32,923 nucleotides of DNA from Actinomycetota bacterium (GTDB lineage Bacteria; Actinomycetota; Acidimicrobiia; Acidimicrobiales; Ilumatobacteraceae), in the NCBI GenBank assembly GCA_015767405.1, contig JADWMG010000005.1, positions 1-32,923 of the forward strand, read 5' to 3'. Positions 7,050-15,364 of the stretch are shown piece by piece. Position 1 is the first letter of the stretch. Each line of letters begins with the position of its first letter. The position numbers and the translations under genes are program-made. The notes beneath the pieces were generated by a model, which saw only the letters and a program-made list of their open reading frames with translations, was not told the origin of the DNA and did no database searches.

Positions 7050-8918
7050 CTACTCGGCGATGGTCGTGGCCGGTGGGATCGTGGCAATGATGACCGGTGG
7101 AATCGTGAGCTCGGTTGTCGGCACGGTGCCGTCGGCATTGCGAATTATGAACCCCTGAGGATCGGTGTTGATCACTCCGCCGTTGACGACCGCGTTGACC
7201 GTCAACGCCCAGTCGCCAGGGACGGTGAGCGGAACACCATCAGCTTGGAGCAGTACGGCGACGCCGGGCTCGGTGAGCGGGACGGGTTGCGTGATCGTTC
7301 CGATCGTTTCATTCGGTGGCGCGGTCAAGACGACCTCGAGCCCTGACAGCCCGGAGTCGGGCGCATCTACTTCGATTGAAAGACCGGCGAGCCCGACAGT
7401 GTCGCGGGTGATCTTGACGATGACATCCAGGACGATGACATCCTGATCGACTTCGGCCACCTCTACTTCTCGCTCGATCGCATACGAGATGGATGGTGAG
7501 GTGTCTACGTTCGAAGGCGTCAGTGACAACAGCCAAGCGCTCATACCGAGCACGACAAAACCGGCCACGGCCTCGACTCCGAATGCCCGGCGCAATCGGT
7601 CGGCCATGGGTACCGACATCTCATTGGCTCGAGCCAGGCGCTGACCGACGAACTGGTTGGCCGACATCGCGACGAAGACCATTACGGCCACTACTACAGA
7701 CTTCAAGACAACGAGCCGACCGTGTGAGGACCCAAAGAGGTCCCCTCCGTCGAGTATCACCATTTGCACGATGCCCGTGACGACCACGGCGCTGATGGCC
7801 AGCGTAGAGAGCCGTCCGAATCCGCGGACAGCGTGGACGAGGTCTTCTTCTCCAGGACCGGCGAGAACCACACGCGCTAGGAGAAAGACACCGCCGATCC
7901 AGACTGCCATCGCCAGGGCGTGGACGATGGCCGTTCCCACATACAGAACAGCGAAATTGCTGTCCGTGCGGCTGAAGCCGATGGTGACCACGGCGAGTGC
8001 AGGGATCCCGAGTGCGGCCATCTGGGTCGCGGGATCGATCACACGATCAGGTCGGAATGCCACCCAGGCACTTGCCGCGACGAGTAGGAGGCGAGCCAAG
8101 GCGGCTATCCCGGGGAGACCCGCATCGAGAAGATCCCTCCAAGCACCCGGGCTGAACCCGCCGCCGAGCGATTGTCCGGTGACCGCCGCGGACGCAGCGA
8201 CCACATACAGAACTGTGCCGATCATCGCCACGATCCACGTACCACGGATGAATCTGACGGCTAGAAGGTATTCGACTCCTTCGGGCCACGCCGCTGCAAT
8301 CACAATGAGCGATCCGAATAGAACCGCGACCCCGAGCACGGAGATCAGGCGACCGAGCCAGAGTGGGCCTGAGCCGGTGTCGACGTTTGACAGGTCTGCG
8401 ACCTCGTCGGACGACGTGGAGCCACCACCTGTGGAATCGACAGGGGAAGTTGGATCGATCGTTGTTGAGGTAGCACCGGCCACTGTGGTGGTGGTTTCCT
8501 CGACGACCGTGTCGTTCTGGACGTTGAATGTCAGATTGCCGACACCATTTGGCTCGCCATCGGTGTCGCTGACGCCCCATCGCATGACGCAGGTGCCCTT
8601 TGGTAGCGGATCGATGACCTCGGCGGTCAGGCCGAGGTTGTCGTCGGTGCGCTTCGGCCGGCCGATGTTGTGGAGCTCTGCATTGCAGTCCAGAGCGATC
8701 GTGTTGACCTCGCCGAGTTCTTCAGTGAAGACGATCTCGATCTGTGCAGGCGATGTGGAGATCGTTGACCCGTCGGCCGGGTTGGAGCTGGCAACCGAGT
8801 TCTCCGCGAATGCGGAACCCGGCGCGAGCGTCAACAGGCCGAGCACGGCGACCAACATTGTGATGACCGAGCGGCGGAATCGCCGACCGGTGGGGGGAAC
8901 GGATGTGCGCTTGCTCAC
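7050..8918 (-). CDS. CopC-CopD fusion membrane protein
   Basis: About 622 residues. A signal peptide (VITMLVAVLGLLTLAPGSAFA) ends near residue 38. A CopC-like beta-sandwich follows (SNPADGSTISTSPAQIEIVFTEEL through GVGNLTFNV), then a Thr/Ser-rich linker. The polytopic CopD domain has about eight membrane helices between residues 190 and 460, including IVHALAMAVWIGGVFLLARVV and GRLVVLKSVVVAVMV. A C-terminal extracellular domain of about 140 residues follows. CopC and CopD handle copper in the periplasm and at the membrane. Two usual copper ligands are missing here: the mature N-terminal His (ENSVASS instead) and the His of DGHP (DGEPNG instead). Copper transport is therefore doubtful. GTG 8918 is preferred; TTG 8927 is possible. 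It follows the small lipoprotein gene on the same strand. Confidence 0.82.
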   Translation of the reverse strand: MSKRTSVPPTGRRFRRSVITMLVAVLGLLTLAPGSAFAENSVASSNPADGSTISTSPAQIEIVFTEELGEVNTIALDCNAELHNIGRPKRTDDNLGLTAEVIDPLPKGTCVMRWGVSDTDGEPNGVGNLTFNVQNDTVVEETTTTVAGATSTTIDPTSPVDSTGGGSTSSDEVADLSNVDTGSGPLWLGRLISVLGVAVLFGSLIVIAAAWPEGVEYLLAVRFIRGTWIVAMIGTVLYVVAASAAVTGQSLGGGFSPGAWRDLLDAGLPGIAALARLLLVAASAWVAFRPDRVIDPATQMAALGIPALAVVTIGFSRTDSNFAVLYVGTAIVHALAMAVWIGGVFLLARVVLAGPGEEDLVHAVRGFGRLSTLAISAVVVTGIVQMVILDGGDLFGSSHGRLVVLKSVVVAVMVFVAMSANQFVGQRLARANEMSVPMADRLRRAFGVEAVAGFVVLGMSAWLLSLTPSNVDTSPSISYAIEREVEVAEVDQDVIVLDVIVKITRDTVGLAGLSIEVDAPDSGLSGLEVVLTAPPNETIGTITQPVPLTEPGVAVLLQADGVPLTVPGDWALTVNAVVNGGVINTDPQGFIIRNADGTVPTTELTIPPVIIATIPPATTIAE

Positions 8919-8981
8919 AGTCGTCAAGAGGCTAGTGCCGTGACGACGGACGTTGGTGGTGTTGCGCGAGCCTAGGCGCGG

Positions 8982-9434
8982 TCACCCTGGGCTGCGTTGG
9001 CACTGAGGTACCCCCATTTCGACCGCCAGATCGTTCCGTCCGAGTGTGAGTTGGCCGATTGTCGTTACCAGCGGCTCGAGTGTCTCTGCGTCGGCGGAAG
9101 GTAGTGATCCGAGTTCATTCCACGCCGCGGCCTGATCGTCGGTATTGCGAATGAAGGCGCGGTGGTCATCGGCCAGCTCATCCGGTGGTTCCAACCGCCG
9201 TACACCTTCGGCCTCTCCGGCTAGTGCGTTGGAAGCTTCGCCAGCGAAGTTCGCGATCGAGATCTGTTCGGGCGGCTCGGGAAGTGAGTCCAGTTGCTCC
9301 GTGGTGTCGGTGCATATCGAGGTGAGGGCGCCGACGTAGTCCTCGTCGGTGGCTTCGTTCGTGCTCGTGCTGGTGCATGCGCCGAGCGCGGCCGCGAGCG
9401 CAGCGATCACCAGCAATGTTGATCCGCGGCCCAT
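8982..9434 (-). CDS. Small predicted lipoprotein of unknown function
   Basis: 150 residues. An N-terminal signal sequence (LLVIAALAAALGAC) carries a lipobox, LGAC, so Cys20 is the likely lipidated residue and the protein should sit on the outer face of the membrane. The mature part is acidic and mostly helical, with DYVGALTSICTDT near the start, LEPPDELADDHRAFIRN mid-protein, and a Cys near the C-terminus (PQCQRSPG). The two mature cysteines could form a disulfide. This resembles the many small uncharacterised actinobacterial lipoproteins with an L.P.PP.EL..... pattern; no function can be assigned. ATG 9434 is chosen because it starts just before the signal sequence and a TACAGT box ends eight bases upstream. 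The CopC-CopD gene starts about 63 bp downstream on the same strand. Confidence 0.72.
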   Translation of the reverse strand: MGRGSTLLVIAALAAALGACTSTSTNEATDEDYVGALTSICTDTTEQLDSLPEPPEQISIANFAGEASNALAGEAEGVRRLEPPDELADDHRAFIRNTDDQAAAWNELGSLPSADAETLEPLVTTIGQLTLGRNDLAVEMGVPQCQRSPG

Positions 9435-9442
9435 GCCTGAGG

Positions 9443-9448
9443 ACTGTA
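9443..9448 (-). promoter_or_regulatory. Candidate -10 box for the lipoprotein gene
   Basis: TACAGT on the minus strand ends eight bases before ATG 9434. This spacing suggests a transcript with essentially no leader. Confidence 0.35.
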
Positions 9449-9512
9449 GAGAAAGTTCGTGTCCACCGTGGGGCAGTGGCCCGTGAAGGCCCCGCCCGTG
9501 AGATCCCATCGC

Positions 9513-9518
9513 TATCGT
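9513..9518 (+). promoter_or_regulatory. Candidate -10 box for leaderless dnaX
   Basis: TATCGT ends seven bases before ATG 9526. No ribosome-binding site precedes that ATG, so a leaderless transcript is the simplest reading. The in-frame GTG 9517 overlaps this box. Confidence 0.42.
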
Positions 9519-9525
9519 GACTCAG

Positions 9526-11490
9526 ATGGCCACCCAGTCGCTCTATCGCCGGTACCGGCCCCAACGCTTCGGCGAAGTGAAAGGCCAAGATCATGTGGTG
9601 CGGGCGCTGCGGAACGCTGTCGCCGATGGGCGTGAGGGACAGGCGTATTTGTTCTCGGGCCCGCGCGGGACCGGCAAGACCTCATCGGCCCGCATTCTTG
9701 CGAAGGTTCTGAATTGTGAGAATCCCGATGCCGGTGAACCATGTTGTGAGTGTGAGTCGTGTCTTTCGGTCGAGAGCGGAACCAGCTACGACGTGCACGA
9801 ACTCGACGCGGCCAGCAACAATGGTGTTGAGGCCATGCGCGATCTCATCGAGAAGGCGTCCCTAGGCACTCCGGGGCGGCACAAGGTCTACATTCTCGAC
9901 GAAGTGCACATGCTGTCGAAGTCCGCAGAGGCTGCACTTCTCAAAACGCTCGAGGAGCCGCCTCCACACGTTGTGTTCGTGTTGGCTACGACCGATCCGC
10001 AGAAGATGTCAGACACCATTCGGAGCCGCACACAGCACCTCCAGTTTCATCTTCTGCCGGCGGACACGTTGCAGGAGCACGTTCGTTGGGTCGCCGACGA
10101 TGCAGGCCTCGATGTCAGTGACGCGGCCATCGAGCAGGTTCTCAGTCAGGGTGGCGGGTCGGCCCGTGATGCCTTGTCTGCACTGGAACTTGTTGCCAAT
10201 ACCGGAGATGAGGGTCTGGATATCCTGCCTCTCGACGAGTTCGTCGAGGCGATGATCGAGCGTGATGCCGGCCGGGCACTAACGATGATCGGGCACGCGG
10301 TCAATATGGGTAGTGATCCGCGGACATTGACCGAAGAGTTGGTCGGCTATCTACGAAATGGCTTCCTTGCTCTGATGGCTCCTGACATGGTGCAGGTGCC
10401 GTCGGATCGGATCGATGATCTGGCCGACCAGGCACGTCGGCTTGGCCCTCCCGGCCTTGTCCGGGGGATCGAACATCTAGGGCTTGCGTTGACCGAGATG
10501 CGGCATGCTCCTGATCCTCGAGTTTTGCTCGACGTTGCCACGGTGCAGCTCACATCCGACAGCGTTGCTCCCGACCTCGGGGCGCTTCTGATGCGACTCG
10601 AGCGGGTCGAGAAGCAGCTGGCCGACGGTGTTCCGTCCGCGGGAGCTGCTGCGAGTGCTGCCGGTGGCGCTGCGACATCGCCGACCAAGGTCGATCCCAC
10701 CACCGGGCGAGCGGAACTCGGGGGCCGCGCTCGCCAATCGCCTTCAGCGCGCTCTTCTGCGCCCGTTGATACTTCCGCTGGTTCTGCGCCCGCTGCTGCC
10801 TCAGAGAAGCCCGTGTCGGAGCAGCCTGCACCGGCGCAACCCACGGCGGAGCAGCCCGAAAAGGGATCTGGCGAGGCGACGAGCGTGGCCGAACAGTCGT
10901 CTTCGGCCCCCGACTCGGCGGTGGCTGGGGCGGCACCCAAACCTGGCGAGGCGATCTCGATCGAGATGTGGGAGAACACGGTGCGCCCGTCACTTCGCGG
11001 CATGGCACGCGCCGTCTATGCGCCGGCGGTGTTTGTGCGCAGTACGGATTCGTCGCTGACCCTGTCGGTTCCGAATGCCGTGCATCGTGATAAATGTGAG
11101 CAACATCGACCGGTAGTCGAATCGGCGTTGTCTGATTTGGCCGGCTCGAAGGTCCAGGTAGAGCTAGTCGTTGACGAAGGCGGAGGTGGTGGTGGGCCGT
11201 CCCGACGGGCTGATGGCGAAGAGAGCTCTCGGCCCGAGAAGAGTGCAGGCAAGAAGCCGACTCAGCCCGGCGAGACGTCGTCGACTCGAGCGACTCAGGC
11301 CGTCGACGAAGGCCAGGTCGCAGAATCTGTCGAGAGCGAGTCGGCGACAGTGCCGGCCGACGCGTTGCAGCACGATGATGAGATCGACCTCGATGATCTC
11401 GTCGACGCCCCTCCCGAATCGGTGAAAACACCCATCAATCGGCTCGCTGAGGCCTTTCCGGGGTCTGAGCTCATCGAAGAACGCGGCTGA
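9526..11490 (+). CDS. dnaX: DNA polymerase III subunit tau (clamp loader)
   Basis: 654 residues. This is the ATPase subunit of the replicative clamp loader, which loads the beta clamp on primed DNA and ties polymerase cores together. The N-terminal AAA+ domain shows Walker A GPRGTGKT (45-52), a zinc-binding Cys cluster (C64, C73, C76, C79), the [10 protein letters not shown] Walker [20 protein letters not shown], and the sensor/arginine-finger region [11 protein letters not shown]. Domain III runs to about residue 350. A long Ala/Pro/Ser/Glu-rich linker (about 370-480) precedes the tau-specific C-terminal part ([15 protein letters not shown]...). No canonical slippery heptamer for a gamma product was seen. 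ATG 9526 fits the conserved [14 protein letters not shown] start. recR follows 11 bp downstream, the usual dnaX-recR pairing. Confidence 0.95.
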   Translation: MATQSLYRRYRPQRFGEVKGQDHVVRALRNAVADGREGQAYLFSGPRGTGKTSSARILAKVLNCENPDAGEPCCECESCLSVESGTSYDVHELDAASNNGVEAMRDLIEKASLGTPGRHKVYILDEVHMLSKSAEAALLKTLEEPPPHVVFVLATTDPQKMSDTIRSRTQHLQFHLLPADTLQEHVRWVADDAGLDVSDAAIEQVLSQGGGSARDALSALELVANTGDEGLDILPLDEFVEAMIERDAGRALTMIGHAVNMGSDPRTLTEELVGYLRNGFLALMAPDMVQVPSDRIDDLADQARRLGPPGLVRGIEHLGLALTEMRHAPDPRVLLDVATVQLTSDSVAPDLGALLMRLERVEKQLADGVPSAGAAASAAGGAATSPTKVDPTTGRAELGGRARQSPSARSSAPVDTSAGSAPAAASEKPVSEQPAPAQPTAEQPEKGSGEATSVAEQSSSAPDSAVAGAAPKPGEAISIEMWENTVRPSLRGMARAVYAPAVFVRSTDSSLTLSVPNAVHRDKCEQHRPVVESALSDLAGSKVQVELVVDEGGGGGGPSRRADGEESSRPEKSAGKKPTQPGETSSTRATQAVDEGQVAESVESESATVPADALQHDDEIDLDDLVDAPPESVKTPINRLAEAFPGSELIEERG

Positions 11491-11501
11491 GGGATTGGTC
11501 G

Positions 11502-12107
11502 ATGGCCGGTAACTACACCAAGCCTGTGCAGGTTCTGATCGACGAACTCGGTCGGCTGCCGGGAATCGGTCCGAAGTCAGCGCAACGGATTGCGTTCCAT
11601 CTGCTGAAGATGCCCGCCGAGGATGCCGCTCGCCTTGCCGACGCCATCACCGAGGCCAAAGCGCGTGTTCGCTTCTGTGAGCGTTGTTTCAATGTGGCCG
11701 ACGACACCTTGTGCCCGATTTGCAACGACGACAGTCGTGACGCCTCGGTGGTGTGCGTGGTGGAGGAATCGCGTGACATCGTGGCAATTGAGAGAACCGG
11801 CGAGTTCAAGGGTCGGTACCACGTTCTCCTGGGGGCGATCAGCCCGCTCGAGGGCATTGGACCTGAACAGCTCAAAGTTCGTGAGTTGGTAGAGCGGATC
11901 GATCCAGAAGGCATCACCGAGGTGATCCTGTGCACTAATCCGAATACGGAAGGTGAGGTCACGGCGATGTATCTGGCCCGCCTACTGAAGCCGATCGGTC
12001 TGGATGTGACCCGGATTGCTAGCGGCCTACCGGTTGGCGGTGACTTGGAGTACGCCGATGAGTTGACACTCGGTCGCGCTCTCGAGGGTCGCCGGGCTGT
12101 CGACTGA
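11502..12107 (+). CDS. recR: Recombination mediator protein RecR
   Basis: 201 residues, the normal RecR length. RecR acts with RecO (and RecF) to load RecA on single-stranded gaps. Visible in order are the helix-hairpin-helix [24 protein letters not shown] (about 12-35), a four-cysteine zinc site (FCERCFN...LCPIC), a Toprim domain with [26 protein letters not shown] and [18 protein letters not shown], and the C-terminal [25 protein letters not shown] that ends every RecR. ATG 11502 is preceded by a weak GAGGG. It sits 11 bp behind dnaX and is almost certainly co-transcribed. Convergent with the thiolase gene across a 375-bp gap. Confidence 0.96.
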   Translation: MAGNYTKPVQVLIDELGRLPGIGPKSAQRIAFHLLKMPAEDAARLADAITEAKARVRFCERCFNVADDTLCPICNDDSRDASVVCVVEESRDIVAIERTGEFKGRYHVLLGAISPLEGIGPEQLKVRELVERIDPEGITEVILCTNPNTEGEVTAMYLARLLKPIGLDVTRIASGLPVGGDLEYADELTLGRALEGRRAVD

Positions 12108-12159
12108 AACCCGCCGGGTGGCTGAACCAATTGGCTGAAATCGAGCGGCCGAAAAACTA

Positions 12160-12224
12160 CTGGGGCACCAACTCGGCGACCTGGCTGCGGGCGGACGGGC
12201 CAGTTCGTCATGTTGGTGCCCCAG
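12160..12224 (+). terminator. Large nested inverted repeat downstream of recR
   Basis: CTGGGGCACCAAC (12160-12172) is a perfect 13-bp inverted match to GTTGGTGCCCCAG (12212-12224). Within the 39-base interval a second stem, CTGGC/GCCAG, is nested and separated from the outer arms by equal eight-base internal loops. It begins 53 bp past the recR stop. A terminator or processed 3' end is the conservative reading; a structured RNA is possible. Confidence 0.5.
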
Positions 12225-12430
12225 AGGGGGCGATTCGGCCGATGTTCACGTCCGAATCACTGATGGGTTGTTGCGGTTACATTACGGAATCGGCTGAGTT
12301 CTGTCAAGAACCCTCAATAAACGTCACTCCCTACGTCAATATATCGACGCTGGGTGATCACACGCCTACTCGGTGCCGTATTTCCGTACACCTGCGATCT
12401 CGGCCCCGGAAGACCCGATCATCGATGAGT

Positions 12431-12455
12431 TTGAGCGCGGACAGGTCGCGCTCAA
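12431..12455 (-). terminator. Perfect 9-bp hairpin downstream of the thiolase gene
   Basis: TTGAGCGCG and CGCGCTCAA flank the seven-base loop GACAGGT. It lies 27 bp beyond the thiolase stop (minus strand). No T-tract follows. The loop and one arm are identical to the hairpin at the end of the metallophosphoesterase gene. Confidence 0.6.
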
Positions 12456-12482
12456 GCTAACCGCAGCCGTTGTGCGGGTGGA

Positions 12483-13670
12483 TCAGACGGTGCGCAGGAT
12501 GGCGGCGTCGCCTTGGCCGCCGCCTCCGCAGAGCGCGACGGCCCCGATGCCGCCACCGCGACGCTTCAACTCGTGTAGCAACGTGAGGGCGAGCCGGTTT
12601 CCGCTCATCCCGATCGGATGGCCGAGGGCCACGGCGCCACCGTTGACGTTGACGATTTCGTCGCTGATTCCGAGCTCGGCGATCGAGGCGATACCGACGG
12701 CGGCGAACGCCTCGTTGATCTCGAACAGGTCGAGATCTTCCACAGCGATACCAGCTTTTTCGGCGGCCTGCATGATGGCCCGGCTGGGCTGATGAAGTAG
12801 CGACGCATTGTCGGGGCCGGCGACCATGCCGTAGGACACGAACTCACCAAGAGGTGCAACGCCACGCCGCTCAGCTTCAGCGCGCGACATCATCACGACG
12901 GCGCTCGCCCCATCGGAAAGCTGAGATGCGTTGCCGGCGGTGATTGTTCCCTCGGCATCGAAAGCTGGACGCAGCTTCCCGAGGCTTTCCATCGTGGTGC
13001 CCGGGCGCACGCCTTCGTCGGTTTCGACCAGGATCGGATCGCTCCGGCGCTGGGGAACTGAGACCGGAACAATCTCGTCGGCGAGACGCCCGTCCTTGAT
13101 GGCGTTCGCAGCTCTCTCGTGGGAATTCGCCGAGAGGCTGTCTTGCTGCTCGCGGCTCACCGTTCCACTGGCGTACTGATCGGTGCCGAGGCCCATCAGG
13201 CAGTTATCGAAGGCGCACCACAGGCCGTCTTTGATTATCGAATCGGCGAGTTCGGTGTTGCCGTAGCGGAAACCGCCGCGGGCACCTGCGGCAATGTACG
13301 GGGCATTCGTCATTGATTCCATGCCGCCGGCAACCACGATGTCGGCTTCGCCGGCTGCGATCATCTGGTTGGCGAGGTAGATCGAGTTGAGCCCCGACAG
13401 GCAGACTTTGTTGACATTGATCGATGGGACACTCATCGGGATGCCCGCGTTCACGGCGGCCTGGCGGCTGGGGACCTGGCCCTGACCGGCCATCAGCACT
13501 TGTCCCATGATCACGTGCTGTACCTCGTCGGGCGCGACTCCGGCGCGTTCGAGTGCCGCGGCGATCGCAAAGCCGCCGAGATCGGCAGCCGAGAACGATG
13601 AGAGGGCGCCGCTCAACTTCCCGATGGGGGTGCGGGCGCCGGCAACGATATATGAACCAGAAGTAGCCAT
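12483..13670 (-). CDS. Acetyl-CoA acetyltransferase (thiolase)
   Basis: 395-residue thiolase. Biosynthetic members condense two acetyl-CoA to acetoacetyl-CoA. The nucleophile is C90 in INVNKVCLSGLNSI. The covering-loop methionine region is VAGGMESMTNAPY. EINEAFAAV, the histidine motif GGAVALGHPIGMSG and the second catalytic cysteine in ALCGGGGQGDAAI are all present, and the length is normal. Degradative activity cannot be excluded from sequence. Its divergent neighbour encodes crotonyl-CoA carboxylase/reductase, which suits an acetyl-CoA to acetoacetyl-CoA step opening the ethylmalonyl-CoA pathway or polyhydroxybutyrate synthesis. ATG 13670 is preceded by TAGCGT with six intervening bases and no ribosome-binding site, so a leaderless transcript is likely. 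Confidence 0.93.
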   Translation of the reverse strand: MATSGSYIVAGARTPIGKLSGALSSFSAADLGGFAIAAALERAGVAPDEVQHVIMGQVLMAGQGQVPSRQAAVNAGIPMSVPSINVNKVCLSGLNSIYLANQMIAAGEADIVVAGGMESMTNAPYIAAGARGGFRYGNTELADSIIKDGLWCAFDNCLMGLGTDQYASGTVSREQQDSLSANSHERAANAIKDGRLADEIVPVSVPQRRSDPILVETDEGVRPGTTMESLGKLRPAFDAEGTITAGNASQLSDGASAVVMMSRAEAERRGVAPLGEFVSYGMVAGPDNASLLHQPSRAIMQAAEKAGIAVEDLDLFEINEAFAAVGIASIAELGISDEIVNVNGGAVALGHPIGMSGNRLALTLLHELKRRGGGIGAVALCGGGGQGDAAILRTV

Positions 13671-13676
13671 AGTTGA

Positions 13677-13682
13677 ACGCTA
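13677..13682 (-). promoter_or_regulatory. Candidate -10 box for leaderless thiolase gene
   Basis: TAGCGT on the minus strand, then six bases, then ATG 13670. The -35 is not recognisable. Confidence 0.42.
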
Positions 13683-13755
13683 GCGCTGCTTGTGGGTCTC
13701 GCGGGAATGGGAGCGTTGGTTCAGCGCGAAGGTCCAGCTCAGCGGCGACGTCACT

Positions 13756-13785
13756 TTGCGGAGAACGGTTACCCGTCGGTAACGT
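13756..13785 (+). promoter_or_regulatory. Candidate promoter for leaderless ccr
   Basis: TTGCGG (13756-13761) and TAACGT (13780-13785) are separated by 18 bases. ATG 13793 follows the -10 box after seven bases. There is no ribosome-binding site between them. Confidence 0.5.
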
Positions 13786-13792
13786 CCACGTC

Positions 13793-15127
13793 ATGGAACA
13801 GATCCTCGAGGCGATCCAGTCAGGCGCGAGCGGCGACGAAATCGTCAACCTTCCGATGCCTGAGAGCTACAGAGCAGCGATCGTCAAGCGCGATGAGGTC
13901 GACATGTTCGAAGGTGTCGAGTCGTCGGACAAAGACCCGCGTAAGTCGCTGCACGTCGAGGAGGTGGCGACTCCTGGGCTGGCGCCCGATGAGGTGTACC
14001 TGGCTGTGATGGCCTCGAGCATCAATTTCAACACGGTCTGGTCGTCGATCTTCGAGCCGCTTCCGACATTCGGATTTCTCGATCGTCTCGCGAGGGAGAG
14101 TGAATTGGCGAAGCGTCATGCATTGCCGTATCACGTGGTCGGATCCGATGCTTCGGGTGTCGTGCTGCACGTCGGCTCGGCCGTTCGTAACTGGAAACCG
14201 GGCGACCGCGTCACCGTGCACTGCAACTACGTCGACGATCAGGATCCAAGTGCGCACAACGACTCGATGCTCGCTGCTAACCAGCGCATCTGGGGCTTCG
14301 AAACAAACTTCGGCGGACTCGCCGATCTGGCGGTGGTGAAGGCCAATCAGTTGATGCCCAAGCCGGCACACCTGTCGTGGGAGGAAGCGGCGGTGAATGC
14401 CCTCACCAGCTCTACGTCCTACCGCATGCTTGTTGGGTCGAACGGCGCACGAATGAAGCAGGGCGACAGCGTGCTCATCTGGGGAGCCACCGGAGGCATC
14501 GGTGGATATGCGGTGCAGTACGTCCTCAACGGCGGCGGGACACCGATTGGTGTTGTGTCTTCTCCCGAGCGTGCCGAGATGCTGCATCGCATGGGTTGCG
14601 AGGCCGTTATTGACCGCCGTGCCGAGGGGTACCAGTTCTGGTCGGACGAGAACACGCAGGATGAGTCGGAGTGGCGTCGCTTGGGTAAAAAGATTCGAGG
14701 GCTCAATGGTGGTGAGGATGTCGACATCGTCTTCGAGCACCCCGGCCGCTCCACTATGGGCGCATCGATCTTCGCGGTGAAGCGCGCGGGCACCGTGGTG
14801 ACCTGTGCGGCGACATCCGGCTACATGGTCGAGTTCGACAATCGACACTTCTGGATGAAGGTCAAGAAGCTCATCGGATCACATTTCGCCAACTATGCCG
14901 AGGCGTATGCGGCCAACAAGCTTCTCGATCAGGGCAAGATCCAACCACTGCTCACAGCCACTTACGATCTCGAACACGTCGGTGATGCCGCTCTCGCTGT
15001 CCACCGGAACGAGTCGGAGGGCAAGCTCGGCGTGCTCTGCCTCGCGCCGGCCGAAGGTCTTGGCATAGACGACCCGGAAAAGCGCGATCGAATCGGCGAA
15101 GACAAGATCACCGTCTTCCGCTCCTGA
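13793..15127 (+). CDS. ccr: Crotonyl-CoA carboxylase/reductase
   Basis: 444-residue medium-chain-dehydrogenase-family enzyme. It reductively carboxylates crotonyl-CoA to ethylmalonyl-CoA with NADPH and CO2, the key step of the ethylmalonyl-CoA pathway. The N-terminus (MEQILEAIQSG, then KDPRKSLHVEEV) and the central WGFETNFGGLADLAVVKANQL are hallmark Ccr sequence. The residues that hold CO2 in the Kitasatospora setae enzyme (N81, F170, E171, H365) align with N80, F169, E170 and H364 (SHFANY). This supports a true carboxylase rather than a simple enoyl reductase. The NADPH-binding glycine motif is WGATGGIGGYAVQ (about 230-242). ATG 13793 is chosen because TAACGT lies seven bases upstream; the longer upstream frame is not Ccr-like. 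Divergent from the thiolase gene. Confidence 0.95.
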   Translation: MEQILEAIQSGASGDEIVNLPMPESYRAAIVKRDEVDMFEGVESSDKDPRKSLHVEEVATPGLAPDEVYLAVMASSINFNTVWSSIFEPLPTFGFLDRLARESELAKRHALPYHVVGSDASGVVLHVGSAVRNWKPGDRVTVHCNYVDDQDPSAHNDSMLAANQRIWGFETNFGGLADLAVVKANQLMPKPAHLSWEEAAVNALTSSTSYRMLVGSNGARMKQGDSVLIWGATGGIGGYAVQYVLNGGGTPIGVVSSPERAEMLHRMGCEAVIDRRAEGYQFWSDENTQDESEWRRLGKKIRGLNGGEDVDIVFEHPGRSTMGASIFAVKRAGTVVTCAATSGYMVEFDNRHFWMKVKKLIGSHFANYAEAYAANKLLDQGKIQPLLTATYDLEHVGDAALAVHRNESEGKLGVLCLAPAEGLGIDDPEKRDRIGEDKITVFRS

Positions 15128-15163
15128 CCGGACGTTACGTTTCTCCGGCATAGCCCCCGCAGG

Positions 15164-15210
15164 TTTGTGTCAGCACATACCTGTGGCGTACCGGTAAGCG
15201 CTGACACAAA
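15164..15210. repeat. 47-nt imperfect palindrome, copy 1
   Basis: TTTGTGTCAGC (15164-15174) is matched by GCTGACACAAA (15200-15210). The interior continues the stem with TACC/GGTA and GT/AC around a five-base loop GGCGT. It lies 36 bp after the ccr stop and may end that transcript. A near-copy lies 72 bp further on. Confidence 0.75.
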
Positions 15211-15235
15211 ACGCTGAGTGGTCGGACCGCCGAGA

Positions 15236-15282
15236 TTTGTGTCAGCACCTACCTGTGATGCACCGGTAAGCGCTGACACAGA
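15236..15282. repeat. 47-nt imperfect palindrome, copy 2
   Basis: Same length and arms as copy 1. It differs in the loop (GATGC), at one unpaired stem position (C for A), and at one base of the outermost stem (GA for AA at the end). It lies about 80 bp before the HAD phosphatase start. The pattern is that of a dispersed REP-like palindrome or paired terminators. Confidence 0.75.
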
Positions 15283-15364
15283 TCGGGTGCGCGGATGGTT
15301 GTGGTTCGGGCCCTTGTATTGGTTGTCGAGTTGGATGGGGCCGTTGACCCGGCACAATGCTGCC

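Larger units (their letters stand above)
12108..12482. other. Gene-free 375-bp gap between convergent recR and thiolase genes
   Basis: Contains two strong inverted repeats (12160-12224 and 12431-12455) near the two gene ends. Between them, at about 12240-12400, is less structured and locally more AT-rich sequence (for example CAATATATCG near 12340). A frame starting at TTG 12131 runs 109 codons across both hairpins, but it has no recognisable domain or ribosome-binding site. I see no tRNA or known RNA gene. Confidence 0.6.

Noticed and set aside
7657-8943. A 428-codon plus-strand frame opposite the CopC-CopD gene
   Set aside because: Ser/Thr/Arg-rich shadow of a membrane-protein gene whose minus-strand reading has a signal peptide, helices and a recognisable fold.
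9435-9525. Possible small stable RNA (such as the signal recognition particle RNA) upstream of dnaX
   Set aside because: The conserved GGAAGGAAGCA-type core is absent, and the short interval is explained by two divergent promoters.
10855-10870. Possible programmed frameshift site in dnaX (GAAAAGGG)
   Set aside because: The A-run is too short for a canonical slippery heptamer and no clear downstream stem was found; only full-length tau is supported.
12131-12460. A 109-codon frame starting at TTG downstream of recR
   Set aside because: It runs through two inverted repeats, has no ribosome-binding site, and no domain or membrane segment is visible.
15164-15282. Two direct repeats that might be a short CRISPR array
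   Set aside because: Only two copies, each an imperfect palindrome of 47 nt with a 25-bp interval, and no cas genes nearby; better read as REP-like hairpins.
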